Assembly (NCBI GenBank): GCA_031421635.1
Contig: JANOPA010000007.1
Coordinates: forward strand, 1 to 64,000
From: JAPOKJ01 sp031421635
GTDB taxonomy: Bacteria > Pseudomonadota > Gammaproteobacteria > Burkholderiales > Burkholderiaceae_E
Reading direction: 5' to 3'
DNA length: 64,000 nucleotides
The notes under the pieces are model-generated. The model was given only the letters and a program-made list of their open reading frames with translations. It did not search any database and was not told the origin of the DNA. Within the stretch, counting starts at the first letter, position 1; every line of letters starts with the position of its first letter. A program made the position numbers and the translations under genes. This document shows, one piece after another, positions 25,798-34,692 of the stretch.

Positions 25798-28659
25798 ATG
25801 ATGAAAGCTTTTGAAGCCAACTCTTATTTGTTTGGCGGAAATGCTCCATATGTAGAAGAACTCTACGAAAACTATCTGAACAACCCAGGCTCGGTTCCAG
25901 ACCACTGGCGTCAGTATTTTGATAATTTACAAGTGGTTGCTGCCGGTGATGGCTCGATCAACACCCGTGATGTGGCCCATGCGCCCATCGTTCAGTCCTT
26001 TGCCGAACGAGCTAAGGAAAATAAATTAACGCCTCAGGTGATGGGCGGCGACTCTGCTACTGCACGTAAGCAGGTGTTTGTTCAGCAATTGGTTGCGGCC
26101 TACCGTTTTTTAGGCTCACGCTGGGCGGATGTTGATCCCCTCAAGCGCCAAGAACGGCCCAGTATTCCCGAATTAGACCCCGCCTTCTATGATTTTAAAG
26201 AAGGCGATATGGCCAATATTTATTCGGCCGCGAATACCTATTTTGGATTTGAAAACGGCTCTTTGCGAGACATCATCAAAGCCCTGCGCGATACCTATTG
26301 CGGCACAATTGGTGCCGAATTTATGTACATCGCCGATCCAGCGCAAAAGCGCTGGTTACAAGAAAAGCTTGAGAGCAGTCGCAGTCTGCCAAAGTTTTCC
26401 GTAGAAAAGCGCAAACGAATTTTAGAGCGAGTTACCGCCGCGGAAGGCTTGGAGAAATATCTCCACACCAAGTACGTCGGGCAGAAACGCTTCTCGCTTG
26501 AAGGCGGTGATAGCTTTATTGCCTCCATGGACGAAGTGATTCAAAGGGGTGGCGAGGCGGGTGTTCAAGAAATTGTCATTGGCATGGCGCATCGAGGCCG
26601 CCTCAACGTGCTGATCAACACCTTAGGCAAAAGCCCGGCAGAACTTTTTGCCGAGTTTGATGGCAAGCATGCGGATGATCTCCCAAGTGGCGACGTGAAA
26701 TACCATAAAGGCTTCTCAAGCGACGTCTCAACCCCTGGCGGACCAGTGCATCTCTCGCTGGCATTCAATCCCTCACATCTTGAGATTGTGAATCCGGTCG
26801 TTGAAGGCTCATGCAAGGCGCGGCAAAATCGTCGGGGCGACCATGAGGGTAATGAGGTATTGCCGGTCCTTGTGCATGGCGATGCGGCCTTTGCTGGTCA
26901 GGGTGTAGTAATGGAGACCTTGAATTTGGCTCAAACCCGAGGCTATGGTACGGGCGGAACAGTTCATATTGTCATTAACAACCAGATTGGCTTCACCACC
27001 TCTGATCCGCGTGACACGCGCTCCACAAGTTATTGTACGGACGTGGTCAAGATGATCGAGGCACCGGTGCTTCATGTCAATGGTGACGACCCGGAAGCGG
27101 TTGTTTTCGCCACCCAAATCGCGATGGACTTCCGAAAGGAGTTTCATAAGGACATTGTGGTGGATATCGTTTGCTATCGTCGCCTTGGCCATAACGAACA
27201 AGATACTCCGGCACTCACTCAGCCGCTCATGTATAAGCGTATCGCCGCACTGCCCACGACCCGCAAGTTGTATGCAGATCGCTTGGTTGCGCAGAACGTT
27301 ATTAGCGCCACTGAGGCCGACGCAATGGTCGCGGAATATCGTAAAGGCATGGACGAGGGTCAACTCACCTCGAACCCGGTCATCTCCAATTACAAGGGTA
27401 AGCATGCCGTTGATTGGGCCCCATTCTTAAATAAGAAGTGGACCGACGTTGCTGATACCTCGGTACCCATGGCTGAGCTGAAGCGTATCGGTACCAAGAT
27501 GACGACGATGCCTGCCAGCTTGAAGCTGCATTCCTTGGTTGAAAAGGTGATTGCGGATCGGCGCGCCATGGCCAATGGCGACATTAAGATGGACTGGGGC
27601 TTTGGCGAGCATATGGCTTTCGCAACCCTGGTCGCAAGCGGCTACAGCGTGCGTTTGTCGGGGCAGGACTGTGGCCGCGGCACTTTTACCCATCGCCATG
27701 CGGTTTTGCACGATCAGAACCGCGAGCGTTGGGATTCTGGCTCGTATATTCCGCTGCAAAACATTACAGAAGGCCAGGGCGACTTTACCGTCATTGACTC
27801 GGTCCTGTCAGAAGAAGCCGTTCTCGGTTTCGAGTATGGCTACGCAACGGCAGAGCCCAACTCCCTCGTGATTTGGGAGGGTCAGTTCGGTGACTTTGTG
27901 AACGGCGCCCAGGTCGTGATCGACCAATTTATCTCATCGGGTGAAACCAAATGGGGCCGCTCTTCAGGGCTGGTGTTAATGTTGCCTCATGGCTATGAAG
28001 GGCAGGGTCCCGAGCATTCTTCGGCACGCCCAGAGCGCTTCTTGCAGCTTTGTGCCGAGCATAATATGCAGGTTGTGCAGCCAACTACGCCATCGCAAAT
28101 TTTTCACGTGTTGCGTCGTCAAATGATTCGCCAGTTCCGCAAGCCCTTAGTGATCTTGACGCCCAAATCGTTGCTTCGCAATAAAGAGGCCGTCTCACCT
28201 TTGGAAGAGCTTTCCAAGGGTGGCTTTAATACTGTGATCGGGGAAACCGATAGCAAAATTGACGCTAAGAAAGTCAAGAAAGTTGTGTTTTGTTCTGGCA
28301 AAGTCTATTTCGACCTGACGACCGCCCGCCGCGAGCGAGAGTTGGCTGACGTGGCGATCGTTCGCATGGAGCAGTTGTACCCGTTCCCGTACAAAGCCTT
28401 CGAGGCTGAAATGAAAAAGTATCCGGCGGCAACGCAGGTGGTGTGGTGTCAGGATGAGCCGCAAAACCAGGGCTACTGGCACTACATTCAGCATCACTTG
28501 CTTGAGTCTTTAAAGGAAGGGCAAAAGCTGAGCTATGCGGGTCGTCCTGCCTCGGCATCTCCCGCCGTCGGCTATTACGACAAGCACTACGCGCAACAAA
28601 AAGAACTGTTGATCGCGGCGCTCGGCGACGTTAAGGCAAAACCAAAGAAAGCGGCTTAG
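25798..28659 (+). CDS. sucA: 2-Oxoglutarate dehydrogenase E1
   Basis: Thiamine-diphosphate-dependent E1 of the 2-oxoglutarate dehydrogenase complex (about 953 residues). The N-terminal SYLFGGNAPYVEELYENYL segment, GGDSFIASMDEVIQ, the GMAHRGRLNVL motif, the TPP-binding region around HGDAAFAGQG and a C-terminal transketolase-like part (GHEHS-type PHGYEGQGPEHSSARPER) are all in place. The ATG at 25798, with AGGTGAG upstream, is preferred over the GTG at 25789. sucB and lpdA follow, giving the complete complex. It decarboxylates 2-oxoglutarate and transfers the succinyl group to the E2 lipoyl arm. Confidence 0.97.
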   Translation: MMKAFEANSYLFGGNAPYVEELYENYLNNPGSVPDHWRQYFDNLQVVAAGDGSINTRDVAHAPIVQSFAERAKENKLTPQVMGGDSATARKQVFVQQLVAAYRFLGSRWADVDPLKRQERPSIPELDPAFYDFKEGDMANIYSAANTYFGFENGSLRDIIKALRDTYCGTIGAEFMYIADPAQKRWLQEKLESSRSLPKFSVEKRKRILERVTAAEGLEKYLHTKYVGQKRFSLEGGDSFIASMDEVIQRGGEAGVQEIVIGMAHRGRLNVLINTLGKSPAELFAEFDGKHADDLPSGDVKYHKGFSSDVSTPGGPVHLSLAFNPSHLEIVNPVVEGSCKARQNRRGDHEGNEVLPVLVHGDAAFAGQGVVMETLNLAQTRGYGTGGTVHIVINNQIGFTTSDPRDTRSTSYCTDVVKMIEAPVLHVNGDDPEAVVFATQIAMDFRKEFHKDIVVDIVCYRRLGHNEQDTPALTQPLMYKRIAALPTTRKLYADRLVAQNVISATEADAMVAEYRKGMDEGQLTSNPVISNYKGKHAVDWAPFLNKKWTDVADTSVPMAELKRIGTKMTTMPASLKLHSLVEKVIADRRAMANGDIKMDWGFGEHMAFATLVASGYSVRLSGQDCGRGTFTHRHAVLHDQNRERWDSGSYIPLQNITEGQGDFTVIDSVLSEEAVLGFEYGYATAEPNSLVIWEGQFGDFVNGAQVVIDQFISSGETKWGRSSGLVLMLPHGYEGQGPEHSSARPERFLQLCAEHNMQVVQPTTPSQIFHVLRRQMIRQFRKPLVILTPKSLLRNKEAVSPLEELSKGGFNTVIGETDSKIDAKKVKKVVFCSGKVYFDLTTARRERELADVAIVRMEQLYPFPYKAFEAEMKKYPAATQVVWCQDEPQNQGYWHYIQHHLLESLKEGQKLSYAGRPASASPAVGYYDKHYAQQKELLIAALGDVKAKPKKAA

Positions 28660-28669
28660 GATTGCGGTC

Positions 28670-28706
28670 GATCGTTCACCTCCCTGCAGGAGGGTCGTGA
28701 ACGATC
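28670..28706 (+). terminator. Hairpin between sucA and sucB
   Basis: Outer arms GATCGTTCAC and GTGAACGATC pair perfectly, and an inner CCTCC/GGAGG pair closes a CTGCA loop. There is no U-tract after it, so it is more likely a transcript-processing or partial attenuation structure than a full terminator. Confidence 0.45.
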
Positions 28707-28820
28707 TGATTTCGCCGCTCCATTGCAGCGTAGGGCCTCGCCCCAATTTTCCCCAAATGATCCGAGATCGATCCTCCCTAAATTTGATCGCTCTCCTAAT
28801 TAAGAGTTCCGGAGTTTTTC

Positions 28821-30113
28821 ATGGCTTTAATTGAAGTAAGAGTTCCCCAGTTGTCCGAGTCTGTCGCGGAGGCTACCTTGTTGCAATGGCACAAGAAAGT
28901 AGGCGAGGCGGTGAGTCGTGATGAAAATATGATCGATATCGAAACCGATAAAGTGGTTCTTGAATTGCCTGCCCCTGAAGCGGGTGTGATTTCGCAAATT
29001 GTTCAGCCAGATGGCAGCACCGTGGCCTCGGGTCAGGTGATCGCTATTATTGATACCGATGCAAAAGCCGGTGCTGTGGCGGGTGCAGTAGCGAGTGCGC
29101 CAAGCGCTGCAACAACGGCTGTTGCGGCCATAAGTGGTGCGGCCGCGACAAGCGCAAGCGCCGCCTCGGTGAGCGCCGTTGCAATGCCCGCGGCCTCGAA
29201 GATCATGGCAGAGAATAATCTTGGCACGGCTCAGGTCGCAGGCACCGGCCGCGATGGCCGCATTACCAAGGGCGATGCGCTGGCGGCGGTGGGTTCGGCT
29301 GCGTCGCCCAAGGCAGCTTCTGACGTTGGAGCACTCGCCATTCCGAGCGCACCGACCAAGGCTGCTCTGCCGCAGGTCAGTGCTCCACTGAATAACAGCA
29401 AGATGCTGGAAGGGCGTGCAGAGCAGCGCGTACCCATGTCACGCTTGCGTCAACGGGTGGCCGAGCGTTTATTGCAATCGCAGGCGACCAATGCCATTTT
29501 GACGACCTTCAACGAAGTTAATATGCAGCCCGTGATGGAAATGCGCAAAAAATATCAAGAGCGCTTCGAGAAGGAAAATGGTGCCAAGCTCGGCTTCATG
29601 TCTTTCTTCGTGAAAGCCGCCGTGCATGCACTGAAAAAATACCCTGTTGTCAATGCTTCAGTGGATGCCACCGATATTGTGTATCACGGCTTTTTCGATA
29701 TTGGCGTGGCGGTTGGGTCTCCTCGCGGCCTGGTTGTGCCAATCATTCGTAATGCTGATCAACTAAGCTTTGCTCAGATTGAAAAGACCATTTCCGATTT
29801 TGGTAAGCGCGCCCAGGACGGCAAGCTTGGTATCGAAGAACTCACCGGTGGCACCTTCTCGATCAGTAATGGTGGAACGTTTGGCTCGATGCTTTCTACC
29901 CCAATTATTAACCCGCCTCAGTCGGCCATTCTGGGTGTGCATGCGACCAAAGATCGCGCGGTAGTGGAGAACGGCCAGATCGTGATTCGTCCTATGAATT
30001 ATCTAGCGGTGTCCTATGATCATCGTATCATTGACGGTCGGGAGGCGGTACTTTTTCTGGTCGCGATCAAAGACGCGTTGGAAGATCCTGCTCGTCTGCT
30101 TTTGGATCTCTAA
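28821..30113 (+). CDS. sucB: Dihydrolipoamide succinyltransferase (E2)
   Basis: Core E2 of the 2-oxoglutarate dehydrogenase complex, 430 residues. A single N-terminal lipoyl domain (1-78) carries the lipoylated lysine in IETDKVVLE (Lys44). An Ala-rich linker follows (about 80-120), then a peripheral-subunit-binding domain (about 123-160, MPAASKIMAENNL…GRDGRITKGD), a second Ala/Pro linker and the catalytic domain (about 195-430). SYDHRIIDGREA near the C-terminus contains the active-site His and Asp. Order and spacing between sucA and lpdA are standard. Confidence 0.97.
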   Translation: MALIEVRVPQLSESVAEATLLQWHKKVGEAVSRDENMIDIETDKVVLELPAPEAGVISQIVQPDGSTVASGQVIAIIDTDAKAGAVAGAVASAPSAATTAVAAISGAAATSASAASVSAVAMPAASKIMAENNLGTAQVAGTGRDGRITKGDALAAVGSAASPKAASDVGALAIPSAPTKAALPQVSAPLNNSKMLEGRAEQRVPMSRLRQRVAERLLQSQATNAILTTFNEVNMQPVMEMRKKYQERFEKENGAKLGFMSFFVKAAVHALKKYPVVNASVDATDIVYHGFFDIGVAVGSPRGLVVPIIRNADQLSFAQIEKTISDFGKRAQDGKLGIEELTGGTFSISNGGTFGSMLSTPIINPPQSAILGVHATKDRAVVENGQIVIRPMNYLAVSYDHRIIDGREAVLFLVAIKDALEDPARLLLDL

Positions 30114-30155
30114 TTGCCCTAAGTAGTACATAGCTTATTCAGTAAGAGTAGAAAC

Positions 30156-31586
30156 ATGGTAGATCGTTTTGACGTGGTGGTGATCGGTGCAGGGCCTGGG
30201 GGCTACATTGCAGCGATTCGAGCAGCCCAGTTAGGCTTTAAAGTCGCTGTGATCGAAAAATGGAAAAATCCCAAGGGTGAACTAGCCCTCGGGGGCACCT
30301 GTTTGAATGTCGGCTGCATTCCTTCGAAGGCGCTATTAGCAAGCTCGGAAGAATTCGAAAATATCCTTCATCATGTCGAGGACCACGGCATCAGTGTTGG
30401 TAGCGTCAAGCTTGACCTCACAAAAATGCTGGCTCGCAAGGAAAGCATTGTCAGCAAGATGACCAAAGGTATCGAGTTCTTATTTCGCAAGAACAAAATT
30501 GCCTGGCTAAAAGGCCACGGCAAATTCGTCGGTGAGGCGGGCGGTCTATATCAACTTGAGGTCGGCGGCGAGGCAACGCCAAGCTTGCTCGAAGCAAGCA
30601 AGGTCATTATTGCGACCGGTTCGAAGGCGCGTCACCTACCTGGCGTCACGGTAGATAACCAACGCATTTGCGATAACGAAGGGGGGCTCTCATTGAGCAC
30701 GGTGCCCAAGCGTCTAGGCGTAATCGGTTCCGGCGTGATTGGCTTGGAGCTTGGATCGGTCTGGCGTCGACTGGGCGCGGACGTTACGATTCTGGAAGCA
30801 ATGCCCAATTTTTTAACGGCCTGTGACGATGCCGTTTCAAAAGAGGCCTGGAAGCTGTTTACGAAACAGGGCTTGAAAATCGAGCTTGGCGTCAAAATTG
30901 GCGAGGTCAAGACCGCCGCCAAGGAAATCAGTGTCGCCTATACCGATGCCAAGGGTGGTGCTCAGATCTTGAGCGTGGATCGCTTGATCGTCTCTGTAGG
31001 GCGAGTGCCCAATACCGATAACCTCAACCTCGAGGCAATTGGCCTGAAGGTGGATGAGCGCGGCTTTATTCCAGTGAATGAACACTGTGCAACCGCCAAG
31101 ACGGGTGTTTTTGCGATTGGTGATGTGGTGCGTGGACCCATGTTGGCGCATAAGGCCGAAGATGAAGGCGTACTGGTTGCCGAAATTCTGGCTGGTCAAA
31201 AACCGCACCTGGATTACAACTGCATTCCTTGGGTTATTTACACCTCCCCCGAGATTGCCTGGGTGGGCAAGACCGAACAGCAACTCAAAGCCGAAGGCCG
31301 TACAGTGAAGACCGGGCAGTTTCCTTTCGCTGCCAACGGGCGTGCGCTCGGCATGGGAAGCAGTGACGGTTTCGTGAAAATGATCGTGGATGCGGCCACC
31401 GATGAAGTCTTAGGTGTGCATATCGTCGCCTCGGCTGCTTCCGACCTGATTGCGGAGGCGACAGTGGCTATGGAGTTCAAGGCCTCGGCCGAAGACATTG
31501 CGCGTATATGTCATGCCCATCCTTCATTATCCGAGGTGATGCGTGAGGCTGCATTGGCTACCGACAAACGCACCCTAAACATGTGA
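30156..31586 (+). CDS. lpdA: Dihydrolipoyl dehydrogenase (E3)
   Basis: Flavoprotein that reoxidises the dihydrolipoyl group of E2 with NAD, 476 residues. It has FAD motif GAGPGGYIAA, active disulfide GGTCLNVGC, NAD motif GSGVIGLELGS, FAD motif GVFAIGDVVRGPMLAHKAEDEG and the C-terminal HAHPSLSEV with the catalytic His-Glu pair. It lies 42 bases behind sucB, so it probably serves this complex, though it may also supply others. The other disulfide oxidoreductase in this window (6471-8654) is a distant, membrane-fused relative. Confidence 0.96.
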   Translation: MVDRFDVVVIGAGPGGYIAAIRAAQLGFKVAVIEKWKNPKGELALGGTCLNVGCIPSKALLASSEEFENILHHVEDHGISVGSVKLDLTKMLARKESIVSKMTKGIEFLFRKNKIAWLKGHGKFVGEAGGLYQLEVGGEATPSLLEASKVIIATGSKARHLPGVTVDNQRICDNEGGLSLSTVPKRLGVIGSGVIGLELGSVWRRLGADVTILEAMPNFLTACDDAVSKEAWKLFTKQGLKIELGVKIGEVKTAAKEISVAYTDAKGGAQILSVDRLIVSVGRVPNTDNLNLEAIGLKVDERGFIPVNEHCATAKTGVFAIGDVVRGPMLAHKAEDEGVLVAEILAGQKPHLDYNCIPWVIYTSPEIAWVGKTEQQLKAEGRTVKTGQFPFAANGRALGMGSSDGFVKMIVDAATDEVLGVHIVASAASDLIAEATVAMEFKASAEDIARICHAHPSLSEVMREAALATDKRTLNM

Positions 31587-31656
31587 TTGCTGAACCTGCT
31601 CCGATCCATCCAATGGTTACCGTGCTGCATCAACTGTTTGCGTTGAATTTTTAGCC

Positions 31657-32754
31657 GTGAATGTTTCTGAGTACTTTCAGCAGCAACTCTCTGCCCGCGA
31701 CTATGTGGCGGATGAGGCGCAACTGGCTGCCGTTGCTCGCTTGCAGCGTTTGCATGACGAGTTGCAGGTCTTCAAAGGGCAGCGCACCGGCACCTTGAAT
31801 CGAATGTTTAAACGACCCGCGGTGCCCAAGGGTGTTTGGCTCCATGGCGGGGTAGGGCGAGGTAAGAGCTTTTTAATGGACAGCTTTTATTCGGTCGTTA
31901 ATGTTCGTCGGAAGCTTCGCGTGCATTTTCATGAATTTATGCGTGGTGTGCATCGTGAATTGGAGAGCCTGCGCGGTACCAGTGATCCGCTCGATGAAGT
32001 GGCTCGGAAAGTGGCGGTCAAGTACCGATTACTTTGTTTCGATGAATTCCATATTTCAGATATTGCCGATGCGATGATCCTGGAGCGTCTCTTGCGTGGT
32101 TTGTTTAAACACGGGGTGATTTTAGTGGCGACTTCAAATTACAAGCCCGATGGTTTATACCCTGATGGCTTGCACCGTGACCGAGTGCTGCCGGCGATTG
32201 GCCTTTTAAATGAAGGCCTGGATGTTTTGAGTGTCGATGCAGGTATTGATTACCGGCGTCGCTCGTTGCAACAGGTTCAGGCCTATATCTTTCCAAACGA
32301 TGCTGAAGCCGGTAAACGCTTAAAAAAAGCCTTCGAAGCACTGGCTGAAATCCCGGATGAAGATCCTGTGATGAAGATTGAAAATCGAGAAATTCACGCC
32401 CTGCGCCGAGCGGGTGGGGTAGTGTGGTTCGATTTTTCGACCCTTTGTGGCGGACCGCGCTCGCAGAATGATTATCTCGAGATTGCTTCCCAATTTCACA
32501 CGGTCATTCTCTCGGATATTCCTCGCATGGCCTCCAGCATGGCCTCCGAGGCACGGCGTTTCGTCTGGTTCATCGATGTGATGTATGACCAGAAAGCAAA
32601 AGTCCTGATGAGTGCAGCCTGTCCCGCCGAGGAGCTTTACACCAGCGGAGCAATGGCACATGAATTCCAGCGCACGGTGAGTCGCATTGTGGAGATACAG
32701 TCTAGAGAATATCTAGAGGCTCCACGGCGTGTGGTGATGACTTCATTAGTGTAA
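31657..32754 (+). CDS. zapE: Cell division ATPase ZapE (AFG1-like)
   Basis: An AFG1-like P-loop ATPase of 365 residues, called ZapE in E. coli, where it associates with FtsZ rings under some growth conditions. Walker A is GGVGRGKS (64-71), Walker B is LLCFDEFHISD, and VATSNYKPDGLYPDGLHRDR and CGGPRSQNDYLEIA are family segments. The start is GTG at 31657. It follows lpdA by 70 bases, a common arrangement in Burkholderiales; a functional tie to the dehydrogenase is not known. Confidence 0.93.
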   Translation: MNVSEYFQQQLSARDYVADEAQLAAVARLQRLHDELQVFKGQRTGTLNRMFKRPAVPKGVWLHGGVGRGKSFLMDSFYSVVNVRRKLRVHFHEFMRGVHRELESLRGTSDPLDEVARKVAVKYRLLCFDEFHISDIADAMILERLLRGLFKHGVILVATSNYKPDGLYPDGLHRDRVLPAIGLLNEGLDVLSVDAGIDYRRRSLQQVQAYIFPNDAEAGKRLKKAFEALAEIPDEDPVMKIENREIHALRRAGGVVWFDFSTLCGGPRSQNDYLEIASQFHTVILSDIPRMASSMASEARRFVWFIDVMYDQKAKVLMSAACPAEELYTSGAMAHEFQRTVSRIVEIQSREYLEAPRRVVMTSLV

Positions 32755-32790
32755 GCTTCGTTACCTTTGTTTACATTGCTGTGAGAGGCT

Positions 32791-33465
32791 ATGCTTTGCT
32801 CTTCCAATCTCCCTCATAGGTTTGAATCGCAAAATTTTTCGTCGCTACTGATGGCAGTAGTGTGTGTGTTCGGATTGAGCACTCAAACACGGGTATTCGC
32901 TGAGGGCATGCAAATCTCCCCTCAGACCGTACTTCAGGCCCGCATTCAAAAAATCGAATCTGATCGTGAAGCCTCGGCTGTTCAATTCCTTGCCGATAAG
33001 AAGGCCTGCGCTGCAGCGATTCTAGTGAGTCGCTGCACCTCCGAAGCTCTTGTAAGGCGTCGTAGTAGAGACGCTGTGTTGAGAGACGGACAAATCAGCG
33101 CAAAGCAACAATTGCGGTCCATGGCGGCCAAGTCAAAGAATGCAGATTTGGCGAGTGCCCAAGCGCGGGCGGCAGAACCTTTAAGGGATGAAGCCCAGCG
33201 CGAGGCCGGGCTTGCCCAGCAGGCCAAAAAACTGGCCGATGCTCAGGAGCGACTCGACGCTCATCAGCAAAAAAAGAACCAAGAAGAAGAAAACCGGCGT
33301 ATTTACCTTGAAAAGGTGCAGCGCTCAGAGGAAAAGCAGGCTGAAATTCGGGCGCGATTCAAGGACTCCGGGATGAAACCCAAAGCCGGTGGCACATCGG
33401 TTGTTACACCCGCCATGGCGCTGGATCCAGCGAGTAAGTCGCCCCCTACAGCCAGCGTGAATTGA
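32791..33465 (+). CDS. Exported coiled-coil protein of unknown function
   Basis: A 224-residue protein with a likely signal sequence (hydrophobic core about residues 18-36, ending VFA-EGM). Its mature part is largely charged helix: Ala/Gln/Glu/Lys-rich heptad-like stretches from about 110 to 190, with a pair of cysteines near 73 and 82. The C-terminal 25 residues are Pro/Ser/Thr-rich. I do not recognise a named family. It lies 36 bases after zapE on the same strand, and its last 20 bases overlap the end of the convergent phosphatase gene. Confidence 0.65.
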   Translation: MLCSSNLPHRFESQNFSSLLMAVVCVFGLSTQTRVFAEGMQISPQTVLQARIQKIESDREASAVQFLADKKACAAAILVSRCTSEALVRRRSRDAVLRDGQISAKQQLRSMAAKSKNADLASAQARAAEPLRDEAQREAGLAQQAKKLADAQERLDAHQQKKNQEEENRRIYLEKVQRSEEKQAEIRARFKDSGMKPKAGGTSVVTPAMALDPASKSPPTASVN

Positions 33466-34378
33466 CGGTGAGATCGTCCGGCTCGTCGGCTTCCGCCGAG
33501 CCCTCGGGCAAATCATACTTAACGAGCGCGAGTGAGACATTATCGCCCTTGCCCTGAGCTCGTTCGCGCGCGAGTGCAATTAAACGGCTTGCGGCTTGCC
33601 CGGCGGGTAGGCTGACAATGAGAGTGCCCAGCTCCATTGGATCGAAATAACCCCAGAGGCCGTCAGAGCACAGAAGAAAAGCGTCACCCCCGACCGGGTT
33701 TTCAATGTGTCCATAGGCCGGAACCGGTGCGATTCTTCCGCCCAGCGTGTTGACCAATTTATGGGCCTGAGGGTGCAGGGCTGCTTTTTCGAGTGACTTT
33801 CCCTCTTGAACAAGCTGCCAAGCTAAGGTGTGATCTTCGGTAACGGACATCAAATGGCCCACCCGGAAGTGATAGATTCTGCTGTCACCGACATGGCACC
33901 AATCGACGCGATGCTGTTGAACAACCAAGCCAGTAAAGGTGGTATGCGGCTGTAGTTCCGAGGTCATGGCGGCGATACTAATGACCGTATGAGCTTCTTC
34001 GACTAATTCCATGAAGAATCGTCGTTCGGATTGGACACCGGGCACAAATTCGCCAAAGTGACTTTGTGCGATCAACATCACATTCTCGGAGGCTAAAGAC
34101 CCACCCGACATCCCGCCTAAGCCGTCGGCGAGAACCGCCAAGGCATGGCGACGCGGAGTCTGCTGCACCGGCTCCAGCGCCGTTTTCGGCGCGGTTGGGG
34201 TGGCCGAGCTCACCAGGAGTACCCTGTCTTGCTGCTCGTTGCGATCACCTTTGTGTTGGGCAGTGCACGCCGAAACCACGAGATCAGGTCTGTTTTTAAC
34301 AGCTTTCGTGTTACTCAATGCCGCTTTGGCGGGAGTAATTCTCGGGGGTGGAGGCGCTTCGGTTTGTGTTGAGGACAT
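33446..34378 (-). CDS. PP2C-family serine/threonine phosphatase
   Basis: A 310-residue metal-dependent (PPM/PP2C, Stp1-like) phosphatase. Metal-binding and catalytic motifs are visible in order: GDRNEQQDR, VLADGLGGMSGG, HVGDSRIYH, LLCSDGLWGYF and GKGDNVSLALVKY. The first 30 residues are Pro/Ala-rich and probably disordered. No partner Ser/Thr kinase lies in the window. It overlaps the 3' end of the upstream convergent gene by 20 bases and diverges from the DUF465 gene. Confidence 0.9.
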   Translation of the reverse strand: MSSTQTEAPPPPRITPAKAALSNTKAVKNRPDLVVSACTAQHKGDRNEQQDRVLLVSSATPTAPKTALEPVQQTPRRHALAVLADGLGGMSGGSLASENVMLIAQSHFGEFVPGVQSERRFFMELVEEAHTVISIAAMTSELQPHTTFTGLVVQQHRVDWCHVGDSRIYHFRVGHLMSVTEDHTLAWQLVQEGKSLEKAALHPQAHKLVNTLGGRIAPVPAYGHIENPVGGDAFLLCSDGLWGYFDPMELGTLIVSLPAGQAASRLIALARERAQGKGDNVSLALVKYDLPEGSAEADEPDDLTVNSRWL

Positions 34379-34464
34379 CTTGGTCTTATTATTTCACTTC
34401 TCCCACGCAATTACCCTGTGTTGGCCGCCCGTTTATCCGTTTGGTAAGAGCTTCTGTCTGTCTA

Positions 34465-34692
34465 ATGTCCGATTTGACCCCAATACCTGAAGAAACGCGC
34501 GCTGAAACGATTCAAAAACGCATCGTTGAGTTGCAACTAGAACACCGTGGTTTAGATAGCGTGATCGACGCTATCGGTGACCCCGGTCAGTTCGACGAAT
34601 TACAACTGCGGCGCTTGAAAAAGCGCAAGTTGCAAATCAAGGACATGATTCTTGTACTTCAAATGCAATTGATTCCGGATATTCCGGCTTGA
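34465..34692 (+). CDS. DUF465 (YdcH-like) small protein
   Basis: A 75-residue helical protein with the DUF465/YdcH pattern: a first helix with LQLEHRGLDSVID and a second ending DELQLRRLKKRKLQIKDMI. Function is unknown. The ATG at 34465 gives the usual family length, whereas longer in-frame readings add sequence unlike the family. Its TGA stop overlaps the TTG start of dinG (TTGA), so the two are translationally coupled. Confidence 0.8.
   Translation: MSDLTPIPEETRAETIQKRIVELQLEHRGLDSVIDAIGDPGQFDELQLRRLKKRKLQIKDMILVLQMQLIPDIPA

Noticed and set aside
26809..27405. 198-codon minus-strand frame inside sucA
   Set aside because: It is antisense to conserved E1 sequence; high GC at third positions explains the long open frame.
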